Both the position numbers and the translations under genes were made by a program. Under the pieces are notes generated by a model that searched no databases, was not told the DNA's origin, and saw only the letters and a list, made by a program, of their open reading frames with translations. From Prillingera fragicola (taxonomy: Eukaryota; Basidiomycota; Tremellomycetes; Trichosporonales; Trichosporonaceae), in contig BEDY01000001.1 in assembly GCA_002335605.1 (NCBI GenBank), positions 2,542,001 through 2,606,000 on the forward strand: a stretch of 64,000 nt of DNA, given 5' to 3'. Positions 12,801 to 25,000 of the stretch are shown here, piece after piece (position 1 is the stretch's first letter; each line of letters starts with the position of its first letter).

Positions 12801-14023
12801 AGAGAATTGAATGAGCCAGAGGGGGAAGGTGCTTGGGGCGGTGATGGAGGGAAAATGATATTGGGATCGACAGGCCCGGTTTGCTTGCGTCCTTGAGCAA
12901 CCGTTGGAGGCGCGGCTATCCTTGGAGCTGCAGGCGGCGGGCGAGGTGGTGTCCGGTTGGGTGACCTGGTCCCGACATTCACGACCGAGGAAGGTAGCTG
13001 AGGCGGCAGCATAGCCTTGGTATTGCCGCCAGGTCGAGCAGCGGCTCGAATTGCCTCTGCAACCCTCTGCTGGTTCTTCAGCAACTTGCGGGCCCTCTTC
13101 TTCTTGCGCCAGTAGTAATCAGAGTCGGCTTTGGTAATGCGTTGTCCCAAAAGCTCCTTCTGTCGTCGCCTCTGATACGTCTCCCAGTCTCGCTTGGGGC
13201 GCGCAGCAGCAAACTTTGTACCTGCAGTGTCAGGACGCCTGGGAGGCAGACGAGGCTACTCACGGAGCTGCTCCTCGGGCGCTTCCACGAGCTCATTCAT
13301 CTTTCCTGGCGGCTCGCTTTTTCCCTTGGGTATCTTTCTGCCAACCGACTTCCAGAATCTGCAAGGTTTAGCTACGTTTCGCCACGATCGGCAACGTACT
13401 CGGTAATGAGCGGCGCATTACCATCCTCATCCTCAAAGTTGGCGAACGGCTCCTCCCTGTGACGTTAGCGCCATATACACACAGACCGCGAAAGTGCCAA
13501 AGTGGGCAGACCACTGGAATGGCCCACTCCCAAACGGCCACACTCTCACTGCTCCACACTCACGTATCGGACACAGTCTTGAGGTAGCCCTTCCACATGA
13601 TACCGTAGTGCTGCCCACGCGTCAGTTCTATCCACCACCCAGCAGTGTGACGATCCCATCACACTGCGCGCTAACGACATCCGGTACTCACCCAGCCAAC
13701 CCATCCCTCATCTCGAACCCGGCGCGAGTCCTTGAACACGGCGTACTTGACGGCATCTAGGGCGGTCAGCGTCAACAACAACAACTGGCTTGAAGTGGCG
13801 CAACCACAACGAATGCACACATACCGTACTCAAAGTCATCGTCTGATCCAAAGGACTTTTCCGACACGCTGCTCTCGCTGTCCGAGTCGTTGTCATAGTA
13901 GCCCGGTATCTCCTCCTTGGGCTCCTTGGCGGTCGACGAGGACGCGACGGCGTTGGCAGCGCGGCTGCTGGATGCTCCGGCCGTGTTGCCGCCTGTGGAG
14001 GAAGTTGGGCCCGCTCGAACCAT
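9860..14023 (-). CDS. Large chromodomain protein, possible Chp1-like heterochromatin reader
   Basis: At least nine exons yield roughly 1,250 residues from the ATG at 14023 (MVRAG) to the TGA at 9860-9862. After an acidic Ser-rich N-terminus comes a diverged chromodomain (about residues 65-130). It reads KYAVFKDSRRV, then HYGIMWKGY, then EEPFANFED and LITEFWKSVG. The aromatic-cage positions W and Y of WKGY are kept; the usual WEP turn lacks its Trp. A basic segment (YYWRKKKRARKLLKNQQRV) follows, then a long Pro/Ala/Ser linker rich in SP/TP sites. A conserved-looking globular C-terminal half contains LCYLYSLFLGVEDP, VAILLNAHMSRIVLSSTITRA and GGLVTFSPTFIL. Fission-yeast Chp1 also has an N-terminal chromodomain and a large C-terminal domain, so an H3K9-methyl reader of an RNAi or silencing complex is plausible. 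The gene could equally be another fungal chromodomain family. Confidence 0.7.
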
Positions 14024-14528
14024 TGCGTGGATTCCGGGCCGAGACCGCGTCGCCACGGTCGTGTGGGTATGATAGATAAACGCTAGTAGGGCATGTACTT
14101 TGTACGAAAGTGAGGCCAGGTTGATGTTGCGACACAGTGATCAACCTTGGTTCGATGATGCAAACAAGTCACGTGCTAAGGCACACACGATATCTGGCCC
14201 TTTCTAAGCATGCACGACGCGCGACACGTCTTGTCCTGTGCACATATCGCACCACATGCTTCCCATGACATGCGCTGACCTCAAGTTAGTGCATACAGTG
14301 CCCCGTGCTGCCAATCATCATATGTGCATTTCTGCCAGCAAAGCTGGACAAGTTCATAGGTAGAGTAAGGGTCGTTAGGCGCGAGTGGGTGGTCGCAGGA
14401 AGGCCCAGGGTATAGTGCAGAAGGGGAGGGTGAAGAGTGCCAGCAGTACAAGCGGCAGAGATAACGGCGGGGACACGGACGGGACAACGGATGCTTGCGA
14501 TGATCGAACTCGTAGAGCGCGGTCACGC
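14024..14528. other. Intergenic: chromodomain-gene promoter and septin 3' flank
   Basis: About 0.5 kb between two minus-strand genes. It contains no convincing frame or RNA gene. It should hold the chromodomain-gene leader and the septin 3' UTR. Confidence 0.45.
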
Positions 14529-16356
14529 CTACTTGCCAAGACCGAACCGCTTTTTCTGGATAGGATTAGCAATGTGCTGGCTACGTAGCGGCAAAGACTC
14601 ACCGAGCCCTTCTCGGGCGTGAGGGGGCGGCCGCTCTCGATACGCCTCTTCTTGTCGTCGAGCTCCAGACGCTGCTTCTCGAGCGCGTCCTTCATCTCGC
14701 GGTGGCGGGCGTAGAGCTCCTCCTCGGACTGCTTGAGCTTCTGCTCCTTCTCCTGCACCTTCTGCTGGAAGACCATCTTCATCTCGGCCTCCATCTTGGC
14801 GAGCTTGGCCTCGTGCATGGCACGCTCCTCGGCCTGCTTGAGAGCAGGGTTGGTCTCCTTGAAGACACTCTCGTCCTGAGCAACACCCATGGCGCGGAGC
14901 TTCTCGGAACGGTAGATCTCGTAAAGGTAGTCGTTGGTGTTCTCACGGAGCTCCTCCATGTGGGTGCGGACAAGCATCTGGCGGAGCTTGACAAAGTCGC
15001 AGTGGTCCTCGTTGTCGACCTCGATAACACCCCAGGGGTACTGACGGCCGCGAACCTGGCGGCCATCGGGCGAAGAGACAACCTGGTCCGAGCCAACAAC
15101 AGCGAAGGGAATCTTGCGCTGGGCATGTCAGTTGAGCACTAGGGCCAGCAACTCACAAGAATCTCCTCGTTCTCCTGCTGGGTCTCCTCGTCGTCGCGGT
15201 CGTACGAGGGAGGGTGGAAGATGTTGATGCCGTGGTGCTCAATGTCCGAAAGGACCCTCCGCTTGAAGAGCTCGACCTCCTCCTCGGTCAGAGTGTCGGC
15301 CTTGGCAATGACAGGGATAAGGTTGACCTTGGTGTGAAGGCGCTTCATGAACTCAATGTCAATAGGCTTGAGACTGTAGAGTGAGTATACACCTGGCCGC
15401 GAGTTGTCAAGACCACTTACGCGTGACCAGTGGGTTGGATAAAGTAGATGCAGGCGTGGATACGGTTGTCGACCATCTTGAGGCGGTTAACACGGTTCTC
15501 CTGCTCGAGGTACGCGTCGTAACGGGCCTCAATGTTGTCGACGATAGGCTTCCAGCACTCCTCATTGTTGACGTAGTCACCAAAGCCGGGGGTGTCAACA
15601 ACGGTAAGGTTGAGGCGGACACCGTTCTCCTCAATCTCTGCGGAAGGTGTGAGCGCATGATCAGGGAGACTGGTGGCAGCGCCGAGGCCGCCCGTCTTTC
15701 GTGTTTCAACATACCGGCACCAATGCTCTCAATCTGCACAGTCTTGCCGCGGTCCATGCCGGGCTCGGGAACGTTCTTGGGAGCATAGAGCTTGGTCTCA
15801 AAGAGCGTGTTGATCAGAGTCGACTTGCCGAGGCCAGACTCGCCTGAGAGACAATGTCAGTACACGGACCCCTTTGCGCGCGTGGCCCGAGCCTCGCGTT
15901 CGTGTTTCTCCAGCACACAAACGTACCAACGACCATTGCCACAAACTGGAAGCCACGCCTGGGATAGGAGTTAGCAGGGTTACTAGCTCTGCCAGCAGCT
16001 GGAGGGAGAGGACAAGACGCGTCGACGACGTCGCGTCAGACGCCCATGTACGCCTCGTCCCCGCTCTGAACTCGGGCCGCTGGCGGACGCGCTGGATCTC
16101 ACCTGACACTGCGGCGGTGGACCTGGTTGGGCAGGTTGGAGAAGCCGACCCAAGACGAGAGGGTCTTGCGAACGACCGAGGGGACGGCGAGGCCGTGGGT
16201 AGAGCCTCCGAGGTCACCTCCGTTGGCCGAACCGTTTGACGCGCCGTTGCCATTGAGGTACGCGGACTGGTCGAGCTCGACCTCATGTTCCTGGGCACCT
16301 GCTGCGTCTACGTCTGCGGCCATGCTGCTGGGCTCGTACTGGTACGCGTCGGCCAT
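14529..16356 (-). CDS. CDC3: Septin, Cdc3 group
   Basis: Septins are GTP-binding proteins that form filaments at the bud neck and septum. The N-terminus (MADAYQYEPSSMAADVD) is acidic and leads to SWVGFSNLPNQVHRRSVRRGFQF, the polybasic septin entry typical of the Cdc3 group. The GTPase core shows GESGLGKST (P-loop), VDTPGFGDYVNNEECWKPI (G3) and AKAD (G4). The septin unique element follows, with SDIEHHGINIF upstream and YPWGVIEVDNEDHCDFVKLRQML and THMEELRENTNDYLYEIYRSEKL after it. A coiled coil (about 100 residues, KQAEERAMHEAKLAKMEAEM onward) ends in GRPLTPEKGSKKRFGLGK. The start at 16356 is preceded by a CT-rich leader. Several introns are present; one of about 145 nt splits the RRSVR and RGF codons. 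It diverges from LEA1. Confidence 0.93.
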
Positions 16357-16973
16357 GGGTGCGATTGTGGTGTGCGAAAGGGATGAAGAGAGAGAGAGAG
16401 AAGGATGGGTGTGAAGGGGGAGTGAGAGGAAAGGGGTGAACGACGACGAGCGAGGACGAGGTGTGCAGACGTGTGGTGGATGCCAGGGTGGGAGTGGGAC
16501 GTGCGGCTGAGCGGGACTGGATGGTGGTAGCAGGCAGGAGGGCACGAGAGCAGAGGGAGGACGACCACTGCAGCTGCTGGTCCAGGTCGCACAGCGGGAA
16601 GCCTTCAGGCTGCAGGCTGCTCATCCCACCCCACACGCCCTCCCTCCACGCGTACACACTTTTGATCCCGCCGCACCCATGCCATGGGGCCACGCGACGA
16701 GACACAAGGGGGTAGGTCGTCTAAAGGGGGAGGAGCATGTAAGTGAAGATCATGGCAGCCGGTGTTTCGGTGATTCTACCGCAGAGGCAGAGTGCCTCTC
16801 TCTTGTCGAAGTTGGAATCCAACTCGTGCTGAAGCAACAACATTCAGCATCGTCGAGCTAGCATCATCCACCACCGCATCTCAAAAGGATCCACACAGAC
16901 GGATCACATCCACGGATACTGCATCTTCACATCCTAGCCAAAGGAACCGCCCTCGTACCGCCTCTTGCCCGTC
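16357..16973. promoter_or_regulatory. Divergent promoter between septin CDC3 and LEA1
   Basis: The two start codons are 617 bp apart and transcribed away from each other, so both promoters must lie here. On the septin side there is a (CT)n-rich tract close to the ATG (about 16388-16406 on the plus strand as GA repeats). No clear TATA box is visible. Frames crossing the region lack motifs. Confidence 0.6.
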
Positions 16974-18001
16974 ATGAGGCTTACTCCAGAGGTGAGCTAC
17001 AATCTCTGATGTCACAACAGACACCCACTGACATCGTACCCCAGTTTGTTTCCAAATCACAGTCGGTTCGTGCCTACAGTCTTGATAACTCTGTTATCAT
17101 GCCGTGCTAACCTCCTGTCGCAGCATTTGAATGCCCTCAAGGAGCGCGAGTTGGATTTGCGAGGTTAGTCGTGCGACGTCGCCATATGGTCTTCCTCGGT
17201 CTCGAGCCACTACTGACCCTACCAGGACTTGCCATCCCGGTCATTGAGAACCTTGCGTCGCACCAGGGGACATACGACACGCTCAACTTGACCGACAACT
17301 CGATTACTGTTCTCGGCAACATCCCTCTCGGTGAGTACGCGACCTCGATAACAAACGCAACCCTAACCTTTCAGCGAACCGATTGGAAACCATCCACGCC
17401 GCGCAGAATCAGATCTCCTCTATCAGCCCTTCCCTTCCCGTCAACGTGAGCTTGCACCCGGCTCGCTCGGCGCTGACGTTAGATCCCCAACCTCGTCTCA
17501 CTAACCCTCACCGACAACGCCGTCGCCTCACTCGCGACCCTCGTTCCCCTCGGCGACCTGTCGCTCCTGAGGTATCTCTCCTTGAGAGGCAACCCCGTGA
17601 CCGAGCACGAGCACTATCGGTTGTTTACGATCTGGAAGGTGGCAAAGGGGCAGCTGCATGTCCTGGATTTTGAGCGTGTAAAGGACAGCGAGAGGGAGGC
17701 TGCACGAAAGCTGTTCACCGACGAGGCAACCGGCGCACCCACCGCGCTCGCCCACAAGCTCATGGTCGCTACGACTTCGGCTGTTCCCGGTGCCGCGTTG
17801 ACGGCCGCGACCAAGCGTGCTGCCGCCGCGGGAGCAGCGGGCCTCAAGGGACGTCTCATGACCGCCGAGGAGAAGCAGCGTGTTCTCGAGGCCCTGACGC
17901 GTGCAAGCACTGCCGAGGAGGTGCGCAAGCTCGAGCGCATGTTGGCCGACGGCTTGATTCCCGAGGGAGGAGTGGACGCGGCTATCGCGATCGAGGCTTA
18001 G
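16974..18001 (+). CDS. LEA1: U2 snRNP protein A' (Lea1), leucine-rich repeat
   Basis: U2A' binds U2B'' and stem-loop IV of U2 snRNA in the spliceosome. The start MRLTPE is joined through a 53-nt intron to FVSKSQS, then to HLNALKERELDLRG. That last part matches the conserved RELDLRG entry of U2A'. LRR units follow: LAIPVIENLASHQGTYDTLNLTDN, ANRLETIHAAQNQI, IPNLVSLTLTDNAV and LSLLRYLSLRGNPV. The LRR cap reads EHEHYRLFTIWKVAKGQLHVLDFERVKDSEREAA. The C-terminal helical part (LTRASTAEEVRKLERMLADGLIPEGG) is typical. Six short exons encode about 240 residues, ending at the TAG 17999-18001. Confidence 0.93.
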
Positions 18002-18227
18002 GGAGTGGCAGTGTACTCATGGTACATGTGGACGACGATGGTTTCGTCGTCAGAGGGGGTGTACACCGGTAGAAGATTAGTCCTACTGGCGCCGACGCGC
18101 GCCAGGCCACAGCACTAGTAGACACAGAGTCATGTTACAGCGTTGCATTGTCTTGTCTACTCCGGCTCTTCTAGAGCCTACCCTGCCGTCCCGTCGGACG
18201 CGGCGATGACTCGCGCCCGTCCTGGCT

Positions 18228-19037
18228 CTACTTGAGAGCCTGCTGGAGCCACTTTGTGAGGTCGTCGAGCTCCTTGGGGCACGACGAGTGCTGCATGCCG
18301 GGGTACGACTCGAAGCAGAGTCCCGGGCGTGCAAAGGCGGTTCCGGGGGGCTTGACCTCAAAGCCGAGCTTCTTGAGGAGCTCGATCGACTGCTGCCCGT
18401 CTGTCTGCGTTAGCGCCTGCGTTGGAGCCATGGCAAGGACTCACACTGGTACTCGACCACGGGGTCGGCGGTACCGTGTCCCCAGAAGTAGGCGGCCTCG
18501 GCGGCGTCCTTGCGGCTCATGCCCTCGATCTTGTGCGCGAGCGGCACCCAGGTCGACAAACTGACGTACCCGGCAAGCTTGCGCTTACCGAGGAGACACG
18601 AGAGGGCAGCAATGGCACCACCCTGCGAGAATCCTCCCAAGACAATGCGGTCCTCGGGCGTTCCGGCGTCGACCTCGGCCTGGATCAGCCTGTCCACTGC
18701 CTCGACCGTCTCGAGCATGCCCTTCTCGTCCTCGGGGCGCGGGTTCAGGCTGCGGTCAAAGGTGTAGATGTCAAACCAGCTCGGCATGCGCATGCCTGGG
18801 GTGTGTTAGTGGTGTAGGCCGGGGGGGGGGGGCCTTGGGTAGCTCACCGCCGTTGACGGTCACGGCGCGCTCGGGCGCGTGGGGGAGAATCCACTTGACG
18901 TTCGGGAGCTGGGCCCACAGCATCTTGGCGACCGGGAGCCAGCCGTGGCCCGAGTCGCCCAGCCCGTGGAGGAAGATGACGGTCGCGGTTTGGGCCTCCT
19001 TGGAGGCGACCTTGAGGTGTTTGAGAGGGGCAGCCAT
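18228..19037 (-). CDS. APT1: Acyl-protein thioesterase 1 / lysophospholipase-like serine hydrolase
   Basis: This alpha/beta hydrolase removes palmitoyl groups from S-acylated proteins in the cytosol. Three exons give about 238 residues. Motifs in order are TVIFLHGLGDSGHGWLP (oxyanion HG and the first glycine loop), [25 protein letters not shown], the nucleophile elbow GFSQGG, the acid in GHGTADPVV and the histidine in YPGMQHS. Length and spacing fit the APT1/2 family. The first intron carries a run of 12 C on the coding strand (plus-strand G at 18821-18832). Gene order is convergent with LEA1, whose stop is 226 bp away. Confidence 0.93.
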
Positions 19038-22000
19038 TTCGACGACTGAAATGGAGTTAGATGTCGCGGGAGAAGAAGGTGCGAGAGGAGTGGTGGAGGG
19101 GAGGTAGAAGCGGCCGTAGAGGTAGACGACGGCGGCGGTGAGAAGGAGGAGAGAAGTGACGAGTGGGGTCTTGCGGTTAATGATGGTAATGAGCTGGTGT
19201 AGCTACCTGGGTTGGAGAGAGCTGAAGGACATCTTAGAACGCAGGTCATGACATTCTGTCGCGTTGAAACGGCAGTGTTGCCCGATTAGGTAATCGGGGA
19301 TATCAACCTCCACCCACCATCGCCTTCCATTCACCAGGTTTCGCTCTATGGCGGTCATCAGTCCGCAGAGTGGGTCTCGCGAGCTCCCCTGTGCGAGGTG
19401 GGATGGGACATGACACTGCCCTTCGTAGACTGTGACTTGCCTGGGCGGGGTTTCTCTCTGACGCATCTGCATGTCAAGAGTTCAGTTTAACGGACGTTCC
19501 AAAACGATTACTCGGCTCTTCTAGTAATGACCTCCATCTATTGCCCATAGAACCCATATTCGCTGTGTGGTACTAGGCTAACTGTCGCGCTGTCACTCCG
19601 TTCCACCAGTGGGCCACCGCTGTCGGATGATCGTTGCTGTTGGTTGTGCCACATAATTTCATTTCTGAATTTATTTAATTATTAACACGATGGCTGCTAC
19701 TTACTTATCTGACACCACAGACCTCGTATGGCCCACCACGTGTCCGGGACAGCTGGATGGACGGGGATAGGACTCCTTCACTTGCTCGATGCACTATGTC
19801 CCCCTTGGGTGTCAATCGCACAAGGACATTCAGAGCTTCACCGACTGCACTGATGAACGTTGCTTCTTAAATGCACCACGGACGCTCCCATCCCCGTTCC
19901 CAGCACTAACAGGTCTGCTCAGCCTGGGACATTAGATCCAACGAACAGAAGACCACTTCACAGTCTGCATTCATTATTGCTCCCCACACCCGCTGCGCTC
20001 GAGCCGATGCCACTTGTGGCACTGAACCACGGCGCGCCTCAATCACTATCCTGTGAGAAGAAGCCAAGACTAGCGAGAGTCAGCTTCTCGAGCGTGACGA
20101 GACGAAGGCCGAGCCACCAAGAATTGCCGGATTCCACATGAACCCCTATGTCCACAGTCGTTGTCTGGCCGATCGGCAACAACATCCTGGCGCGTCCCCC
20201 CCACCACCGTTGATGGTATGTGAAGCTCGTTCCTGTCGAAGCAATGCAACAAGCAATCGAGGAAGCGCAGTATGGAGCAGCAACATCAATGCACATTCCT
20301 GCGGCCAGCGGACGAGGAATGAACATGGAAGGATCTTGGGGACTTGGTCGGCACGATCCCTCTGATACGGACGACGGGCTCGAGCGACCGTTGCCTCGAC
20401 TGGGTGCGCAGCTAACCCTGGCACCAGTGCGAGTAGATAGGCGGTGGGTAGCGTCGTCCTGCCATCTGAGTCGACGTCACTGCGCACTGGCGTCAAAGGT
20501 CAATAACCCCCACCCTGCTGGAATCAAGCCACGAAAGTGGAGTCTAGGCCTCCCTGCCAAGATCTGATTCAGCACCACCCCCATTCCAGCAGCCCGCAAG
20601 AACCGGCGACACTGAGATCGTAATGACAGCCGAAACACACAGGACTCGAACGAAGCAGACGCCACATACCCTTCGCACAGAGGGCTGGTAGCGTGGGTGG
20701 CGCGCAGGATGCCTGGTTTCGGCGAGATCTCAATTGCAGCCAGCCCCAGCCACTAGATACCACACGCACGACACACACGACACGATAGGAGCGCCACTCA
20801 CGGGCCACTCCGAAACGCGCGCATACGAACGGACACACTCGCGTTGTCAGTGCGCAGCGAGGCATGGCGGAATGGCGTATTCCAGTGAACGTTGCAACCC
20901 TCGCCACCCTGCAGTAAGAGGCGCATCGGGGCTTGCAGGGTGGGGCGCCACGCCGCTGTGACCTGTGGACTTTTGACTTCGCTGCTCTCGCAATAAATAA
21001 ATGTCGTCCAACGTGCCAAGGTGCCCGAGATAGTGGGCAAAGACACAACGCCAGCAGACGAGTGCGAGGGCGTTAAGCGGCGCAGTGGCGTCTATTCAAC
21101 TGTGGCAAGTTGGTTGGTTCGTATTCCTACCCAGGTGGTCAGGACAACAGTCAGCGCCGCAGCACTGCGATGCGACTGAATGCAAACAACGCATGCACGG
21201 CAACGTCAGAGATCAGAGACCTGTGATGAGCGCTAGTGCGAAGTGGAAACGGGGGTGTCTGGGATCTGATAGTTGATGCAACGGGTGTCCTGGTGGCTCG
21301 GATAGCTCTCCCCGACATCCTAACGACGTCGTGCACTGTGACAGGAACTGAGAGAAACTTGTGCCCTTGTGGGTAGGTTGGTGTACCCGTCGGGCCCGTG
21401 TGGGACGAGTGTGAGATCAAGGATGCGCAAGCACGGTACGACAATAGCACTGCAATGTTCAATCTGATCAGACCGTCTATTCTCGCCACCACAGCGACCG
21501 AGCTAAACTCGATTTTGATGCAGGGTTGTGAGGGAGAAGGGTGGGTACGGGTGCGAATATCTCCTGAAGGATGGGTGAGACACTCTCCACAGTCAATCGC
21601 TGGTCGCTGTGTCGGCATCTGCTCAATCAATGCGATCTGGGCGATCTGTACAGCTGTGCGCTGCGCACGCTTCCTCTTTGCAGCATGGACTGGTCGCTAT
21701 CCTGTGACAGGAACAGGCAGCATGCTGGCCAGACACGAAACGGGATAAAAGGACCCCTTGGGGGCAGAGGCAGCGAGCGACAAGGAACCGACGAGCGTCG
21801 CAATGCATGCCATTCCAGTGGAGCGCGGGCTTGAGCAAGGTTTAAAGGGCCGCTATGGGGTGGGACCCAGTACCTGTGAGCCAAATATGCGGGTGTAGCC
21901 AGATGCAAGTCGCCGAGACAGGACGTTGACGTTTGTTTGTCGGTAAAGAGTATCGTTTACCCATGCCCATTCGCCGCCCTTGGGCTACGAAACCCAAGTG

Positions 22001-25000
22001 TGCAGTCTGTTACATCTGATAGATGAAGACCGCGGCATGCCATGCGCCACCAGGGCAGAGGACAGCGGAGAAGCTCCAAAATGTTAGTGGTGTAAAGGTC
22101 AGCGGCGTGCCTGCGCGGTCATTGATGTCGACAACAACGGCCTTTGTATATGCAGGGAGTCGTCAATGGAGTTGCTCACAAACATCTCAACAACAACGGT
22201 ACAGAGGACATGAATACGGCAAGAAAAAACGCTTTCTAGCGACGAATGCATCTAGGCAAGGAACCGAGCAGGTGAGAGCGCCTGGACATTGCGCGGCCCA
22301 TCTTGGCCATTTGGGAGGTGACCACCGATGCCGTTACCATTGACCCCTGCCTCCTGGATCGATCGCCGCGCAAACACGGCAACAGCTTTTACTGGCTGAT
22401 GCACTCTATTTTACTCTGAATCCAGTCACAGAACAACGCAGCCCCTTGATAACGAGCTAATCGCCCGGCAACCGCTCCCGCTCACTTCGGCACCTTGTCT
22501 CAGGGCTTACAGAACGCGACGGGTGAGGGCAGTGACTTGTGCCGCTTCAGCCTTGCCATGTGCATAGAGACTTTTGTCAAGCCCAGTCCCCGTTCGACCA
22601 AGGGAGCGGCGGGGTGTTTTGAAACCTTGTCAATGACGGTTCGAGCCGCGATCATTATCGCAACGGCAACGCAAGACGAAACGGGCCAAGCCTGCCATTA
22701 TGGGACAAGAGAAGGTACCATGCCGCTGCGCTTGACGGCACATGTGGAACGAGGGTTGACAAGCGGAAACGACAATCTCGGCTGCCCAGAAGTGCGCAGC
22801 ACACCCGCAGCTCGAGCTTACCGACCCGCTTGCAGGGCGACAGACGGAGACGGGCATCGGGGATGAACACTCTCTGCGCTAACGGAGGATTACGGCCAGC
22901 CAAGGGCGTCGCGGACGCTGAGGCCGAGGGGAGTCGTGCGTGGTTCAAGTGCCCGCCTCCTTGGTGAAGGAACGAAGCCCCAATGAAAGCTCAACTTGGA
23001 TTGCGCCGCGAAAGCGACGAGGATCGCTTGTCCAGCAACAAGGGCTTGGATAGCCATGCAGAACTGTGTTCGTTGCTCCTGCAGATCCGCCGCCGCGACA
23101 GTTTGTCAAGATTTTGGGGACAGCCTCATGTCGCACCTGTGGCCTGTGGATACCCTGCAGCATGCGACAGTACTAATGCTCCCCAACTCTGGCAAGTGTT
23201 CGCATCAGAGGCTTGAAAGTGGCGCCACTAGACGGCTTGGCTAGACGTGGCGTGCAACCGTGCAAACAGACTTGGTGCCAGCAACGGCACATGCCTCCCT
23301 CCCCTGTCCTGACCGAAGGCGAATCTGTATCAGTTGCAATGCTTAATTTACTTGGTACGGTGGCTAGGCAGAGGGACTGCTGTCGTCTCCGCACATCAGC
23401 CAACCTTCCCGCGTTTCACAAATGTTCAACCCATGCCGTTGTAATGCACCAACTATAGATAGTATCCCGATGTGCAAGCAGTTTAGAGTAGCAAGGACGC
23501 GACCTTGTCTGGCCTGTCTGGACCGGCCATCTAGTGCGCTCATGACATGATTCATGGCATTGGAACTCGGGTGAGTCGTGTTTCAGGGAGGAGATCTCGT
23601 ATTCCACATGCTCGAGGCTCGTTGCGTTGAAATATGGTCACTGAATGTGCAGGCCCTGCACCGTTGCTACGCCTCCGCCTCCTCTGGCCATGCTTGCGCG
23701 CGGCCTGATCGAAACCAGGGATCTCACGAGCAAAGGAAGCGTTTCCTCCATCTTCCCTCGCCTCTCGGTTACAACTTGGGTGGCAAGTGATTTTTTTTTG
23801 GCCCCAGCAGGGATTGTACCAGTGGCATGGACACTCTGACCTTGCCAACAGACATGACGGATGAGGCGTTGTAGGAGCCTCCCTGCAAAACATGACCCTT
23901 GCTTTCCAAGAATTGGAGCTCCTGGGGCCTGCGCAGGTCGATGCGTATTTCATGATGCTGCATGCATCGATGTAGAGATCGACTTTTGGTTAGCGAGGCA
24001 CCCGCCCCATTCGACAGCTTCTCAGAGGTCTATTCAGATGAGATCGCTGTTTCTGGATGGCGCGCGCCCATCTCGGCGGCGTCATTGGCCGTGTACGACG
24101 CACCACCAAACCCCTTGCGTCAGTGCCCTGTATTCGCTGCGCCTCGGTCTATGCATTGTGCTTGTCCGTCGGCGGTGCCGTGACCGTTGCGATCCGGTCT
24201 GTTTTCGTCGCAGCGCACCTCGTTCCCCCAGGTCCTCCCGTCTAGCGTGCAGCCTGAGCACCATGTTCGGCTACAAAGAGAGACACAAATGTCAGTAGAT
24301 TGTTGGGGGTTCAATGTGTTTACCCTGGATACAGAGCTCGGTGCGTGGCTGTAGAACGAAATGAACAACGTCATGGTATTCAAGGTGCCGTGAGAGGACC
24401 TGTCCAGAGCGCATCTAGAGCTCAAGAGTACGGTGCAACATGTCACCGGCGAGATTACCTCTGTTGATAGGCACAGATGCAAGCTATGAATGTCGAACCC
24501 AGGGTGACATCCGCAGCGGTCGTGCGACGCTTTACGTGCGGGTGCATCTCCCCGTAATGCTGTTCTTTGAACGGGCACGCCCAGCTACTGGTGCCGCCCA
24601 TGCCGTTGATTTTGCGTTTGATTTCAAGGCGTAAAAAAAGCCGCCGGGGGAGGGGTCCAGGGGTCAGGATAACGCCAGGATCATCGAGACGGTAGAGATG
24701 GCGGCAATGGGGTTGCTGGGTAGGATCGGTAGGACATGAGATTGTTGACAGCACTGAAGAGATGAGGCACCAGGGGCAATGAGCAACAGGTCGTGCTCTC
24801 GACCGAGCGTGCAGGGACCGATGAACGCAGGTCCAGGTGGGGGTCAGGGGTTGTAGCTAGAGCCCAAAATGGGACGGACGGCTTTAGGGCTGGGTGGTAT
24901 CATAATTGTAGCACGACGCCACTTGACCGAACAGGTACAGACAAGCCAACAATTTGCTGGACAACCGCTTCACAGGATCCACAAAGGATCACAGCATATC

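Noticed and set aside
20641..20700. tRNA-like GGACTCGAACGAAGC segment
   Set aside because: The T-stem does not pair, and no acceptor or anticodon arm can be folded around it.
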